NCBI GenBank assembly: GCA_027053375.1 | Contig: JALUJC010000071.1 | Location: 1 to 14,270 of the forward strand | Source of the DNA: Caldifarciminota bacterium | GTDB lineage: Bacteria; Hydrothermota; Hydrothermia; S141-80 | Length of the DNA stretch: 14,270 nt | Reading direction: 5' to 3' | Shown: one piece after another, positions 7,370 through 13,764 of the stretch | Numbering within the stretch: the first letter of the stretch is position 1 | Layout: every line of letters begins with the position of its first letter | The notes under the pieces: model-generated | Seen by the model: only the letters and a program-made list of their open reading frames with translations | Databases searched by the model: none | What the model was told of the DNA's origin: nothing | Program-made: the position numbers and the translations under genes

Positions 7370-8052
7370 TCCTCGTGCTTTTTGACCTGGACGGAACCCT
7401 GGTGCACACGGGGGGGGCAGGGAGTCGCTCCATGGACCGTGTGTTCCAGGAACGCTTCGGCATTCGGGATGCCTCCAGACATGTCCAGCCTGATGGAAAA
7501 ACGGACCTTCAGATCCTTCGAGAACTCTATCTCCGGCTTGTCGGGAACGAGGACGTGGAACGTATCCTCCCGGAACTCGGGGAACGCTATCTTTACCATC
7601 TGCCAGAAGAAGTGAAACGTTCAGTGGAAATGGGGACCTACCGGCTTCTTCCGGGTGTTCGGGAAACCCTGGTGTGGCTCCGTTCCCTGGAAGATGTGGT
7701 TCTGGGACTGGCCACAGGCAATCTGGAGGAAGGGGCACGCATCAAACTGGAGCCTGCAGACCTCTGGAAATACTTCCAGGGAGGTGGGTTCGGTTCCGAC
7801 AGCGAGGATCGTGTCCAGTTGCTGTGGGCTGCCGTACGAAAGCTCTCCCCTGAAAAAGAGCCCGATGAAGTGTGGATTGTGGGGGACACACCAAGAGATA
7901 TCTGGGCTGCACGCCGCGCCGGCTATCGGGTGGCCGCGGTGGCATCCGGGCGCTATTCCATGGACACCCTGTCCCGTTTCCAGCCGGATCTCCTTCTCCC
8001 CACCCTGGAATCTTTTCAGGAAATCTTTTCTCAGCGCACCGTCACCGCCTGA
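7366..8052 (+). CDS. HAD-family hydrolase, phosphoglycolate phosphatase-like
   Basis: A 228-aa haloacid dehalogenase-superfamily phosphatase. Motif I is FDLDGTL, with nucleophile Asp7 and acid/base Asp9. Motif II is Thr117 in LATGN. Motif III is probably Lys128 in RIKLEP. Motif IV is VGDTPRDI with Asp174 and Asp178. A helical cap lies between residues 14 and 95, as in the Gph/beta-phosphoglucomutase group. The ATG at 7366 overlaps the ABC gene stop (ATGA) and has AGGAG 7 nt upstream. Its substrate is not fixed by sequence. Phosphoglycolate is the default guess, but the convergent serine cluster lacks a recognisable phosphoserine phosphatase, so phosphoserine is possible. The last 22 nt overlap the 3' end of the opposite-strand DUF1015 gene. 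Confidence 0.85.
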   Translation: MILVLFDLDGTLVHTGGAGSRSMDRVFQERFGIRDASRHVQPDGKTDLQILRELYLRLVGNEDVERILPELGERYLYHLPEEVKRSVEMGTYRLLPGVRETLVWLRSLEDVVLGLATGNLEEGARIKLEPADLWKYFQGGGFGSDSEDRVQLLWAAVRKLSPEKEPDEVWIVGDTPRDIWAARRAGYRVAAVASGRYSMDTLSRFQPDLLLPTLESFQEIFSQRTVTA

Positions 8053-9230
8053 TCCGTGCTCCAGCGACGCTGGAGGGGCACGGAAACCAGACCCGCCAGC
8101 AACTTGGGATAAAAGGCGGTGGATTTCTGTGGGAGAATCCGTCCTGCACGGGCAATCTCAAACACCCGGGCAGGTGTTGGAGGTGGGAGCAAAACTGTCA
8201 GGGAAGCCCCCCGCTCTTTTACCGCCCGAAGAGCATCCCCCACGTTTACTGCATACTGTATGACCTCCAGCGGTCGCCCTTCTTCCTGATAGACCGGCAG
8301 GATCACTTCATGAAGCCAGGCGGTCTCCAGACGTGTATAGGAGGGGGGGACACGGTCACGCCACCACGCCGCAAGCCGTTCCTCTTCCACGGGGACCACA
8401 CGATAAACCGCGTTCCGGGTGATCCAGAGCAGAGCGCCCCGTTCCGGAGGTGTTTCAGGATGACTCCCTTCCACGGGTTCCCAGCGGAACAGGTCGTTCA
8501 GACGTGAAGGGATCGGCCTCACGGGTCCTCCCTGGAAAACCCGATGAAAGGGGCGGATCACCAGTCCCGGATCATCCAGGGCTGTCACTACCACCGGTCG
8601 GGCATACAGCACGCCCTGACGGGCAAGCGCACGTGCCGCAGCCATCCGGTGATGCCCATCCGCAATCACAAAGGGATGACGCAGGAGGGCGAGCCATGCC
8701 GCCACCCTGTCCGGATTCTCCTCCCACCACAGGGTCAACACGTCCCCATAGGAATCCTGGAACTCCAGCAGGGGCGCTTGCCGGATCTGTTCCTCCAGTA
8801 AGGGTTGCCACCGCTCAAAGGAGGTGGAAGAAATCAGATGCACCGGATCGGGAAAGACACCCAGACGCCGGTAGGTCTGTTTGTACTCTGCAACCCCCTC
8901 AGGAAAGGTATGCTCATGCTCATAGAGCTGGGTATCCTGTTTCCCAAACCGGTACAGGCACCACACACCCCAGCGTTCGTGGGTCCGCCCTCCTTCCACA
9001 AAACGCTGCCGCAGGATGGCAAGACCCGGTCCCTGAAAATGCCAGAATTTCCCCTTATCTGCCCAGCGATCCAATGCCTTCTTCCCCTCTTCCACGAAGA
9101 TGGACCATACTTCCGAGGAGGGCATACGAAGGATATCATAAAACTGCTCCATCCGCACCACCCACCTCGACAGCCTTTCCCACCCACGGCGCGGAATCCA
9201 GACAGAAGAGAGGGGATCAACCGAGGACAT
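8031..9230 (-). CDS. DUF1015 family protein linked to serine biosynthesis
   Basis: A 399-aa protein whose family is recognised from IADGHHR (189-195), the YEHEHTFPEG segment (103-112) with spaced His residues, and the C-terminal LPQKSTAFYPKLLAGLV (366-382), all typical of DUF1015. No biochemical function is settled for the family. The ADGHHR motif resembles the DGxHR motif of ParB/sulfiredoxin-fold proteins, which include ADP-dependent free serine kinase SerK; that likeness plus the position after an aminotransferase and serA suggests a role in phosphoserine/serine metabolism. The usual N-terminal APPYDV-like segment is not evident here; WVVRMEQFYDIL stands in that area. The start at 9230 overlaps the serA end by 14 nt, with GAGGA about 9 nt upstream. 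The frame extends to an ATG at 9389 but would overlap serA by over 170 nt, so that start is unlikely. The 3' end overlaps the HAD gene tail to tail. Confidence 0.88.
   Translation of the reverse strand: MSSVDPLSSVWIPRRGWERLSRWVVRMEQFYDILRMPSSEVWSIFVEEGKKALDRWADKGKFWHFQGPGLAILRQRFVEGGRTHERWGVWCLYRFGKQDTQLYEHEHTFPEGVAEYKQTYRRLGVFPDPVHLISSTSFERWQPLLEEQIRQAPLLEFQDSYGDVLTLWWEENPDRVAAWLALLRHPFVIADGHHRMAAARALARQGVLYARPVVVTALDDPGLVIRPFHRVFQGGPVRPIPSRLNDLFRWEPVEGSHPETPPERGALLWITRNAVYRVVPVEEERLAAWWRDRVPPSYTRLETAWLHEVILPVYQEEGRPLEVIQYAVNVGDALRAVKERGASLTVLLPPPTPARVFEIARAGRILPQKSTAFYPKLLAGLVSVPLQRRWSTDQAVTVR
8054..8083 (+). terminator. Strong 3' hairpin just after the HAD gene (terminator-like, no U-tract)
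   Basis: The hairpin begins 2 nt after the HAD stop codon. CCGTG (8054-8058) pairs with CACGG (8079-8083), and CTCCAGC (8059-8065) pairs with GCTGGAG (8069-8075). This gives 12 bp in all, with a GAC loop and a GGG bulge at 8076-8078. No run of T follows on either strand, so it is not a canonical intrinsic terminator. It may end the plus-strand operon with help from a factor, or protect the mRNA 3' end. It lies within the coding sequence of the opposite-strand DUF1015 gene. Confidence 0.5.
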
Positions 9231-10137
9231 CGCCCGTGTCCTCAAGCGCCTGAAGAAGTTTTTCTGCAGCCTGAAGCGCGGCTCGACGCTGCGCCTCTGT
9301 GGTCTGCGCAGCAATATGCGGGGTAAGCACCACCCGGGGATGCTGGAGGAGGGGATGATCCGACGGAGGAGGCTCCGGTTCAAACACATCCAGCCCCGCC
9401 CCGGAAACCTGCCCTTCCTCCAGGGCTTCCAGGAGGGCTTCCGTGTCCAGCACGGTCCCCCGTGCTGTGTTGATCAGCATCACGCCCGGCTTCATTTTCC
9501 GTATTCGTTCGGCATTCACAAAATGCCGGGTCTCCTCCCCACCGGGAAGATGGATGCTGATTACATCACTGGTGGTGAGCAATTCCTCCAGACTCACCCA
9601 CTGGCCATAGGGAAGATGCTGGGGCGTTCTCCGGTACCCCACCACGTCCATATCCATGGCCAGAGCGCGTTTGGCCAGAGTGGCCCCGATGCGTCCGTAG
9701 CCAAGGATCCCGAGCCGCTTCCCTGCCAGCTCCAGTCCAAGCAGCTGTTTTTTATTCCAGAGACCTTTGCGCAGCCCCTCCGTCCCCTCCACCACCCGGC
9801 GGGCAACGGCAAGCATCAGTGCAAGGGCATGCTCCGCCACCGAAACGGCCGTGGCCTCTGGCGTGTTCATCACCAGAACGCCATGCTGGCTTGCCGCTTC
9901 AAGGTCGATGTTGTCCAGACCAATACCTGCACGCACAATGGCCTTTAACCGCCGGGCACGTTCCAGATGTTCCCTGCGGATCCGGGTTCCTCCACGGACA
10001 ATCCATCCCTCCACGTTCGGGAGGTCCTCCATCCACACGGAGGGGTCGTCCCCTGACCGATCCAGTACGGTCACCCCCCGGGACTGCAAAAACGCCAGTC
10101 CCTCCGGGTGGAGCACATCCGTCACCAGCACTTTCAT
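9217..10137 (-). CDS. serA: D-3-phosphoglycerate dehydrogenase, short form (2-hydroxyacid dehydrogenase)
   Basis: This enzyme probably oxidises 3-phosphoglycerate to 3-phosphohydroxypyruvate, the first step of serine synthesis. The 306-aa D-2-hydroxyacid dehydrogenase fold is complete: Rossmann motif GYGRIG (146-151), catalytic Arg226 in INTARG, Glu255 in DVFEPEP and His274 in TPHIAAQ. There is no ACT or other regulatory domain, so serine feedback of the E. coli kind is not expected. The coenzyme-selecting Asp at the end of the second beta strand is replaced by Arg169 in VVGYRRTP, which favours NADP(H). The ATG at 10137 overlaps the aminotransferase stop (ATGA) and has no good Shine-Dalgarno site of its own, implying coupling. 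A glyoxylate/hydroxypyruvate reductase is the main alternative, but the neighbours favour serA. Confidence 0.87.
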   Translation of the reverse strand: MKVLVTDVLHPEGLAFLQSRGVTVLDRSGDDPSVWMEDLPNVEGWIVRGGTRIRREHLERARRLKAIVRAGIGLDNIDLEAASQHGVLVMNTPEATAVSVAEHALALMLAVARRVVEGTEGLRKGLWNKKQLLGLELAGKRLGILGYGRIGATLAKRALAMDMDVVGYRRTPQHLPYGQWVSLEELLTTSDVISIHLPGGEETRHFVNAERIRKMKPGVMLINTARGTVLDTEALLEALEEGQVSGAGLDVFEPEPPPSDHPLLQHPRVVLTPHIAAQTTEAQRRAALQAAEKLLQALEDTGDVLG

Positions 10138-11213
10138 CCGTTCAACCCCAGGATCGCCTCAATGTTGATCAGAAGTTCCTGCACATCCTCGGGTGTGAGA
10201 TCCCCCATGTGCCCAATCCGGAAGGTTTTTTCCTTGAGCTGCCCATAGCCATTGGAAATCAAGAACCCGCGTTTCTTCAATTCCTCGATCAACCAGGCCA
10301 CCGAAATCTCCCGCGTATTTGAAATGGTGGTCACCGTCCAGGAACGATGGTCCCGTTCAGCGAAGAGATCAAAATAGGTGGTGCCCCACTTTTGCACCAG
10401 TTCCGCCATGGCATGATGCCGTGCCCACCGGGCTTCCAGTCCCTCCTCCAGCATCCGATCCAGCTGACGATCCAGGGCATAATACAGATTCACAGCGGGT
10501 GTGGTGGGGGTTTGACTGCGCTCGTCCAGGTACTTTTGAATTTCCACCAGGTCAAAATAATAGCCCCGATGGGCAACCGTTCGTGCCTTTTCAAATGCAC
10601 GATCGCTGATCACCCCCACCGCAAGACCTGGCGGGAGGGCGAAGGCCTTCTGCACCCCGGCAAGCACATAATCCAGTCCCCAGCCCTCAAAGTCAATGGG
10701 AGCCCCCATCATGGAACTCACCGCATCCACCAGGATCAGGGTATCCGGGGAAATGGCATGAACCACTTCCGCCAGCTCTTTGAGCGGGTTCATCACCCCG
10801 GTGGATGTCTCGTTGTGGGTAATCAGGACAGCCTCGTAGTGATCCTTTTTCAGGGCATCCTCCAGGAGATCCGGGGTGATGGCCTGACCCCAGGGGACCT
10901 CCAGACGGTCCACCTCTTTCCCGTTGGCTTTTGCGATCCTGTACCACCTTTCCCCAAAGGCTCCGATCACGGTAGCCAGCACCTTGCGTTCCACAAAATT
11001 CCGGATGGCGGCCTCCATCAACCCCGACCCCGAGGCGGTCACCACCTGGATACGATAGGAGGTTTGTAAAAGGTCACGGAGTTTGGTGATCACCCGGTCC
11101 ACCAGATCAGAAAAATCCCGGGTTCGATGGCCGATCACCGGGTGTGAAAGGGCTTCCAGAACATCTTCCCGGACCTCCGTCGGACCGGGAATAAACAGTT
11201 TAATCCTGTGCAT
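10134..11213 (-). CDS. Class V PLP-dependent aminotransferase, probable phosphoserine or serine transaminase
   Basis: A 359-aa fold-type I PLP enzyme of the alanine-glyoxylate / serine-pyruvate aminotransferase group. Visible features are FIPGPTEV (7-14), HRTRDFSDL (29-37), ASGSGLMEAA (60-69) at the phosphate site, HNETSTGVMNPL (133-144), cofactor-binding Asp163 in LVDAVSSM, and the Schiff-base Lys189 in AGVQKAFALPPGLA. Next to serA it most likely converts phosphohydroxypyruvate and glutamate to phosphoserine, doing the job of SerC; this is inferred from context, and Thermotoga has a similar serA-linked enzyme. Serine-glyoxylate or serine-pyruvate activity is the alternative. The start at 11213 is chosen because AAGGAG lies 8 nt upstream; an in-frame ATG at 11246 falls inside the promoter -10 box. 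It leads the three-gene operon. Confidence 0.88.
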   Translation of the reverse strand: MHRIKLFIPGPTEVREDVLEALSHPVIGHRTRDFSDLVDRVITKLRDLLQTSYRIQVVTASGSGLMEAAIRNFVERKVLATVIGAFGERWYRIAKANGKEVDRLEVPWGQAITPDLLEDALKKDHYEAVLITHNETSTGVMNPLKELAEVVHAISPDTLILVDAVSSMMGAPIDFEGWGLDYVLAGVQKAFALPPGLAVGVISDRAFEKARTVAHRGYYFDLVEIQKYLDERSQTPTTPAVNLYYALDRQLDRMLEEGLEARWARHHAMAELVQKWGTTYFDLFAERDHRSWTVTTISNTREISVAWLIEELKKRGFLISNGYGQLKEKTFRIGHMGDLTPEDVQELLINIEAILGLNG

Positions 11214-11217
11214 GCGG

Positions 11218-11230
11218 TCGTCTCCTTGTT
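11218..11230 (-). promoter_or_regulatory. Ribosome-binding leader of the aminotransferase gene, shared with the asparaginase gene
   Basis: The 13-nt sequence AACAAGGAGACGA precedes the ATG at 11213 by 4 nt and includes the AAGGAG ribosome site that decides this start. The same 13 nt occur before the asparaginase start at 12293-12305, also on the minus strand. Confidence 0.7.
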
Positions 11231-11245
11231 GACCTTCAGCATTCA

Positions 11246-11274
11246 AGCGTACAGGAGAAAAACGGTCATGTCAA
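11246..11274 (-). promoter_or_regulatory. Promoter of the aminotransferase-serA-DUF1015 operon
   Basis: On the minus strand a perfect TTGACA (11274-11269) is followed after 17 bp by TACGCT (11251-11246), a moderate -10 box. Transcription would begin near 11239, leaving a leader of about 26 nt with an AAGGAG site before the ATG at 11213. It lies in the 99-nt gap after the asparaginase gene, just downstream of a weak terminator, so the serine cluster appears to be transcribed independently. Confidence 0.62.
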
Positions 11275-11299
11275 ACACGGAAAGTCGCTTCACACAGGC

Positions 11300-11327
11300 A
11301 AAAAACCACTCCTTACATCAGGGACGG
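11300..11327 (-). terminator. Weak intrinsic terminator at the end of the asparaginase gene
   Basis: On the minus strand CCGTCCCT (11327-11320) can pair with AGGAGTGG (11313-11306) around a 6-nt loop, with two G-U pairs and one mismatch, followed directly by six T (11305-11300). The stop codon of the asparaginase gene lies in the loop and stem. The stem is weak, but the T-run and the promoter just downstream fit a boundary between two transcription units. Confidence 0.38.
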
Positions 11328-12290
11328 ATCCGCCTCTTCCGGGAGCAACCGTGTCTCACTGGCAAGTCGTGCTTCTCCCTCAGGATGTTCATACGTAGCA
11401 TAGGCAACAGGCATGGATTCACTGAAATGCTCAAACCCGACCCTTCCCTGCCGATCCACCGCAATCACCCCGGCTTCCAGACCTACAAGATCCCGCAGGG
11501 TGCGCACAGCCTGGTGGGCAGCCTCCTGTGCGGTGGCTCCCCGATCCATGGCTTCCACCACCCGATAGGCCAGAAGCACCCGCATGATCCCTTCTCCGAT
11601 CCCGGTGGCTGACGCACCTCCCACCGGTGTGGCATAGGTCCCCGCACCGGGGATGGGTGTGTCCCCAATCCGACCGAACAGCTTCAGAAAAATGCCCCCG
11701 GTGGAGGTCCCGGCCACAATTTCTCCATGACGATCCAGCGCCACGCACCCCACCGTCCCGTGAAAGAGCTCGGGGTGCTCTTTCAGCAACTGTTTCAACT
11801 TTTTCGCCCATCGGGGATACGCCCCCTGTCGCAGTTTCTCTCTCAACTTCTCCCACTGACGCCGGCGTTCTTCGGTCACAGGATCATAGGAAGCGAAACC
11901 CAGCATCCGGGCAAACTGCATGGCACCCTCTCCGCTCAGCAGAACATGATCCGACTGCTCCATCACTGCACGCGCCAGGGAAATGGGGTGGCGCAGATCC
12001 CGAACCGCCGCCACGGCACCCATTTCCAGGGTGGATCCGCGCATGATGGAGGCATCCATTTCACAGCGGCCATCCAGCGTGAGCACTGATCCCGTGCCCG
12101 CATTGAAAAGAGGGAGATCTTCCAGCACCTGCACCGCCGCCTCACACGCATCCAGTGCATGCCCCCCCTGAACCAGAATGGACTTCCCGGTCTCCATCGC
12201 CTTCCGCACACCCGCCCGCACGCGCTCAGGATCGGTTCGTCGCAGGCGTCCAGCACCCCCATGCACCACAATCGCCCATCGATCCGTCAT
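11313..12290 (-). CDS. Isoaspartyl peptidase / L-asparaginase (Ntn-hydrolase, plant type)
   Basis: This enzyme is made as one chain that cleaves itself and then removes damaged beta-aspartyl residues from peptides, and often hydrolyses asparagine. Its 325 aa show IVVHGGAG near the N-terminus (7-14), LFNAGTGSVLTLDG (61-74) and MDASIM (78-83). The self-cleavage site is Gly178-Thr179 in HGTVGCVALD, where Thr179 becomes the N-terminal nucleophile. STGGIFLKLFGRIGDTPIPG (196-215) and the TGIGEG segment form the substrate site. The start at 12290 has AAGGAG 7 nt upstream; the open frame extends further but into the preceding gene. It lies 14 nt after the PglZ regulator gene and is the last gene of that run. 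A family relative acting on glycosylasparagine is less likely in bacteria. Confidence 0.92.
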   Translation of the reverse strand: MTDRWAIVVHGGAGRLRRTDPERVRAGVRKAMETGKSILVQGGHALDACEAAVQVLEDLPLFNAGTGSVLTLDGRCEMDASIMRGSTLEMGAVAAVRDLRHPISLARAVMEQSDHVLLSGEGAMQFARMLGFASYDPVTEERRRQWEKLREKLRQGAYPRWAKKLKQLLKEHPELFHGTVGCVALDRHGEIVAGTSTGGIFLKLFGRIGDTPIPGAGTYATPVGGASATGIGEGIMRVLLAYRVVEAMDRGATAQEAAHQAVRTLRDLVGLEAGVIAVDRQGRVGFEHFSESMPVAYATYEHPEGEARLASETRLLPEEADPSLM

Positions 12291-12292
12291 GA

Positions 12293-12305
12293 TCGTCTCC
12301 TTGTT
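12293..12305 (-). promoter_or_regulatory. Ribosome-binding leader of the asparaginase gene (second copy of the 13-nt sequence)
   Basis: AACAAGGAGACGA lies 2 nt before the ATG at 12290 and touches the last base of the PglZ regulator stop codon. It fixes the asparaginase start and is identical to the site at 11218-11230. Confidence 0.7.
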
Positions 12306-13762
12306 CAGGCCAGGTTTTTCTCCGGCTCCAGCGCCCGAATTCTCACGACCGGTATCACCATCTCCTGAAGGGACACCCCCCCATGAAACATCCACCCTGC
12401 ATAAAACTGCCGAAACCGCGAAGGATCCGTCTCGTACACAAAATACCCGTCCTCCTGCGCCAGCAACAAACGTCCACCCCAGTGGCGGGGAAGCCCCCAT
12501 TCTTCCAGATCACGGATTTCAATGGCTTTCCCCCGGAGAACCCGAAGGCTATCTCCCCACTTGAAGCGCAATCCACCGCGAACATCCTGACCGGCACGAA
12601 TCACCACCGCCTGGGACGCCTCCACCCACCCATGATCCGAGGACAGAAAGACCGTGTATCCCGATTTTAGCGCATGCTGAATGGCCTGCTTTAACCGGGT
12701 CTCTTCCATCAAAAACCGAACGAAACGCTGAAAATCCAGCCCACGGAAATAGGGATGCCGGCTCCAGATATGGGAAAGCCAGTCAAAGAAACTCACCACC
12801 ACCACCTCCAGGGGTGCGGACCATCGCACCTCCTCAAATCCTGTGGGATCCGTCCACTTTCGATACCGGAACGCCACATCCAGACCCAGCCGCTGGAGGT
12901 GGTCTTCCAGAAGGGCAGGTTCCTGCTGATTGTCCTCCAGTGCACCGGGGAAGCGCCGATGGATCTCGATGGGGAGAAGCCCAGCGAACAGCGCGTTGCG
13001 CGCAATGAGCGTGGAGGTGGGAAGCAGGGACAGGGAGGGAACCACATCCACATGGTAGCCCCCCTCCAGATGCGTAAGAAGGTCCAGAAACTGATCCAGG
13101 CGGAACCCATCCAGCACAAGCCAGGCCACACGTCGACCGGCCTGTATTTCCGGAACCACCTGACGGGCAAACACACGGTGAATCCAGAGAAGATCCTCTT
13201 CCTGAAGCCACTGAGGGTAGTTTCGCCGGACCTCATGTGCGAACGCCGCATTCTGACTTCTCCGCTCCAGGGTATAGGTATCATCTTCGGGGTGTTCCTG
13301 GTGCCAGCGTGCCAGGATCATGGCACGTTCCATCCATCCCCGGGGTGTCGGTGGGGCCGCAGCCAGCCGGTCTGTGTAGGTGCGGATCCTCCGGGGATGC
13401 GGATCCTCTGAGGGAAGGGCCTGCTTCAGCAACGCCAGGATCTGCGAAGGACGGATGGGCTTGACAAGATACCCCACAATGTGTTGCCTGGTGACGTATT
13501 CCATCACATCCGGATCTTCCACCATGGTCAGGAAGGCCACCTTCAGTCCCGGGAACTCCTCCCGGATCCTGTCCAGCAGTTCTTCTCCCGTGAGCCCGGG
13601 CATGCGGTAATCCAGCAACACCATGTCCACGGGATGTTCCCGCAGGAGTGCAAGGGCTTCCTCCGGATGACTGGCGGTCAGCACCTCAATCCCGCGATCC
13701 TGAAGATAGAGAATATGGGATCGAAATCCCTGAATTTCATCATCCACCCACAACACCCGCAC
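12305..13762 (-). CDS. PorX-like response regulator with PglZ (alkaline phosphatase-fold) domain
   Basis: A 485-aa two-domain regulator. The receiver domain (1-118) has acidic residues Asp7 and Asp8, phosphoacceptor Asp51 in LLDYRMPG, Thr79 in FLTMV and Lys101 in LVKPI. A helical linker spans about 120-205. The PglZ domain (210-475) keeps the likely metal and nucleophile residues: Asp218 in LVLDGFRLDQ, Thr249/Thr251 in LPTST, Asp327 and His331 in SFFDWLSH, Asp376-His377 in SSDHGW, and His460 in FHGGVSLQEMVIP. This architecture matches PorX, which in Bacteroidota controls type IX secretion and has reported phosphodiesterase activity on oligonucleotides. No histidine kinase (PorY) or secretion gene is in the window. 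The start is GTG at 13762, with GGAGG 7 nt upstream and the ROK stop 2 nt before it. There is no DNA-binding domain, so output is probably enzymatic or by protein contact. Confidence 0.9.
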   Translation of the reverse strand: MRVLWVDDEIQGFRSHILYLQDRGIEVLTASHPEEALALLREHPVDMVLLDYRMPGLTGEELLDRIREEFPGLKVAFLTMVEDPDVMEYVTRQHIVGYLVKPIRPSQILALLKQALPSEDPHPRRIRTYTDRLAAAPPTPRGWMERAMILARWHQEHPEDDTYTLERRSQNAAFAHEVRRNYPQWLQEEDLLWIHRVFARQVVPEIQAGRRVAWLVLDGFRLDQFLDLLTHLEGGYHVDVVPSLSLLPTSTLIARNALFAGLLPIEIHRRFPGALEDNQQEPALLEDHLQRLGLDVAFRYRKWTDPTGFEEVRWSAPLEVVVVSFFDWLSHIWSRHPYFRGLDFQRFVRFLMEETRLKQAIQHALKSGYTVFLSSDHGWVEASQAVVIRAGQDVRGGLRFKWGDSLRVLRGKAIEIRDLEEWGLPRHWGGRLLLAQEDGYFVYETDPSRFRQFYAGWMFHGGVSLQEMVIPVVRIRALEPEKNLA

Positions 13763-13764
13763 GC

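Noticed and set aside
6791..7738. Open frame of 315 codons antisense to the ABC ATPase and HAD genes
   Set aside because: It crosses two well-supported genes, has no ribosome site or recognisable motif, and is Pro/Gly/His-rich.
9231..9389. Upstream extension of the DUF1015 gene to an ATG at 9389
   Set aside because: It would overlap serA by more than 170 nt and adds an Arg-rich stretch unlike the family.
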